DNA of 64,000 bases. Source: Monoplex corrugatus. Lineage: Eukaryota; Mollusca; Gastropoda; Littorinimorpha; Ranellidae. Under the pieces are notes generated by a model that was given only the letters and a program-made list of their open reading frames with translations, ran no database searches and was not told the DNA's origin. How positions within the stretch are numbered: position 1 is the stretch's first letter; every line of letters starts with the position of its first letter. The DNA lies in the NCBI GenBank assembly GCA_030674185.1, contig JAPXFY010000026.1:52870246-52934245 (forward strand), given 5' to 3'. Shown piece after piece: positions 63,276 through 64,000 of this stretch. A program made the translations under genes and the position numbers.

Positions 63276-64000
63276 GCCCAGTGACATGATGGGCAGTAAG
63301 TAAAGTTACTGGAGAAAACAGATTTGAATTATCTAGGAACAAAAAATGTTTCTGTCTTTCATTTTCCCCTCCCTTCACTCCCCACCCCTAGTTTTGTAAG
63401 GCAACTCAACAAAGCGGCTGCAAAATGACAGAGCATTGTATTACAATGTACCGTATTACTTAGGTGCCATGTAGTACATCACATGAACCTGAAAGGCGAA
63501 CAGCAAGCAAAGTAAATCTTTATCAAGCTACTGGATCAATACAGGCACAGACCTTCAAGTACATGAACGCCTTGTGTTTTTCTAAATACAAAGGAATACT
63601 TTGCCTTCTTATTATCTTCTTTTGTAGGCCTACTTGCTGGTAACTCTACCATTATTTAGAGGGTGTAGGAATCTGCTGCATGAAACTAACAGTTTGCAAG
63701 AGGATAAAAAAATCAATACACACTACCTTGCCCCAAACCTTTCCTGCTTTATTTAACCATTGTTTAAAAAGTGTCCAGTATTTACAGCAAATTATTTTTG
63801 CCTGTGAAAACACAACGCCCAATCACAGAACTCAGAATTAAGAAAAACATTCAGCTGTCACAAGAACCCCAAACACAGTAGACTGGTTGTAACATGTTGA
63901 GATGAACATCAACAGTTGATGATTTCTTGTATAATGATATCACTCTTAACATCAGCGGAAATATTTAAATATAAACACATGAAATCCAGAACAAGTGTGA
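63276..64000. other. No gene recognised
   Basis: AT-rich sequence to the window edge. Neither a coding exon nor a named repeat was seen. Confidence 0.4.

Overview
The window reads as nuclear DNA of a mollusc, most likely a marine gastropod. The genes are split by introns with GT/AG borders, long (CA)n and (GA)n tracts occur every few kilobases, tRNA-headed SINEs are frequent, and the transposon set (Penelope-like, APE-type and RLE-type LINEs, Tc1/mariner, piggyBac-like MITEs) fits such genomes. The species assignment is inference. I see no prokaryotic genes, CRISPR arrays or canonical tRNA/rRNA genes.

Only two host genes can be supported, both on the minus strand. (1) 875-10142: three exons of a secreted protein, with a signal peptide in the first exon and splice phases that fit. 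A short motif block recalls lysozyme/lytic-transglycosylase folds, but the residue where I expect the acid Glu is Ala. The 3' end lies off the left edge. (2) 31914-47892: exons 2-6 of a 1-Cys peroxiredoxin of the Prdx6 type. All five exons join in phase; exon 1 was not found and may lie beyond 64000. Its introns carry a 2.6-kb minisatellite of 39-bp units, an apparently intact Tc1-like transposon with perfect 22-bp inverted repeats, an L2/CR1-type LINE relic, SINEs and several MITEs.

Layout. 0-10 kb: secreted-protein gene with minisatellites of 82, 34 and 51 bp in its introns, plus a 5'-truncated RLE-type LINE. 10-31 kb: no convincing gene; LINE relics, a family of roughly 550-bp repeats, a 34-bp minisatellite, a long foldback and many microsatellites. 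32-48 kb: Prdx6. 48-51 kb: SINEs and repeats. 51-56.5 kb: a nearly full-length APE-type LINE with an intact ORF1 and a broken ORF2. 57.2-59.9 kb: a complete Penelope-like element with a 14-bp target-site duplication, 47-bp terminal direct repeats and a hammerhead-ribozyme-like motif. 60-64 kb: mostly unassigned sequence and one more 550-bp repeat.

The strongest candidates for something notable are the complete Penelope-like element with its hammerhead-like end, the divergent secreted lysozyme-like gene, the altered lipase motif of Prdx6, and the nested TTAA-flanked foldback elements. All coordinates were read by eye; repeat boundaries are good to about 10-30 bases, exon boundaries to the base if the splice sites are right.
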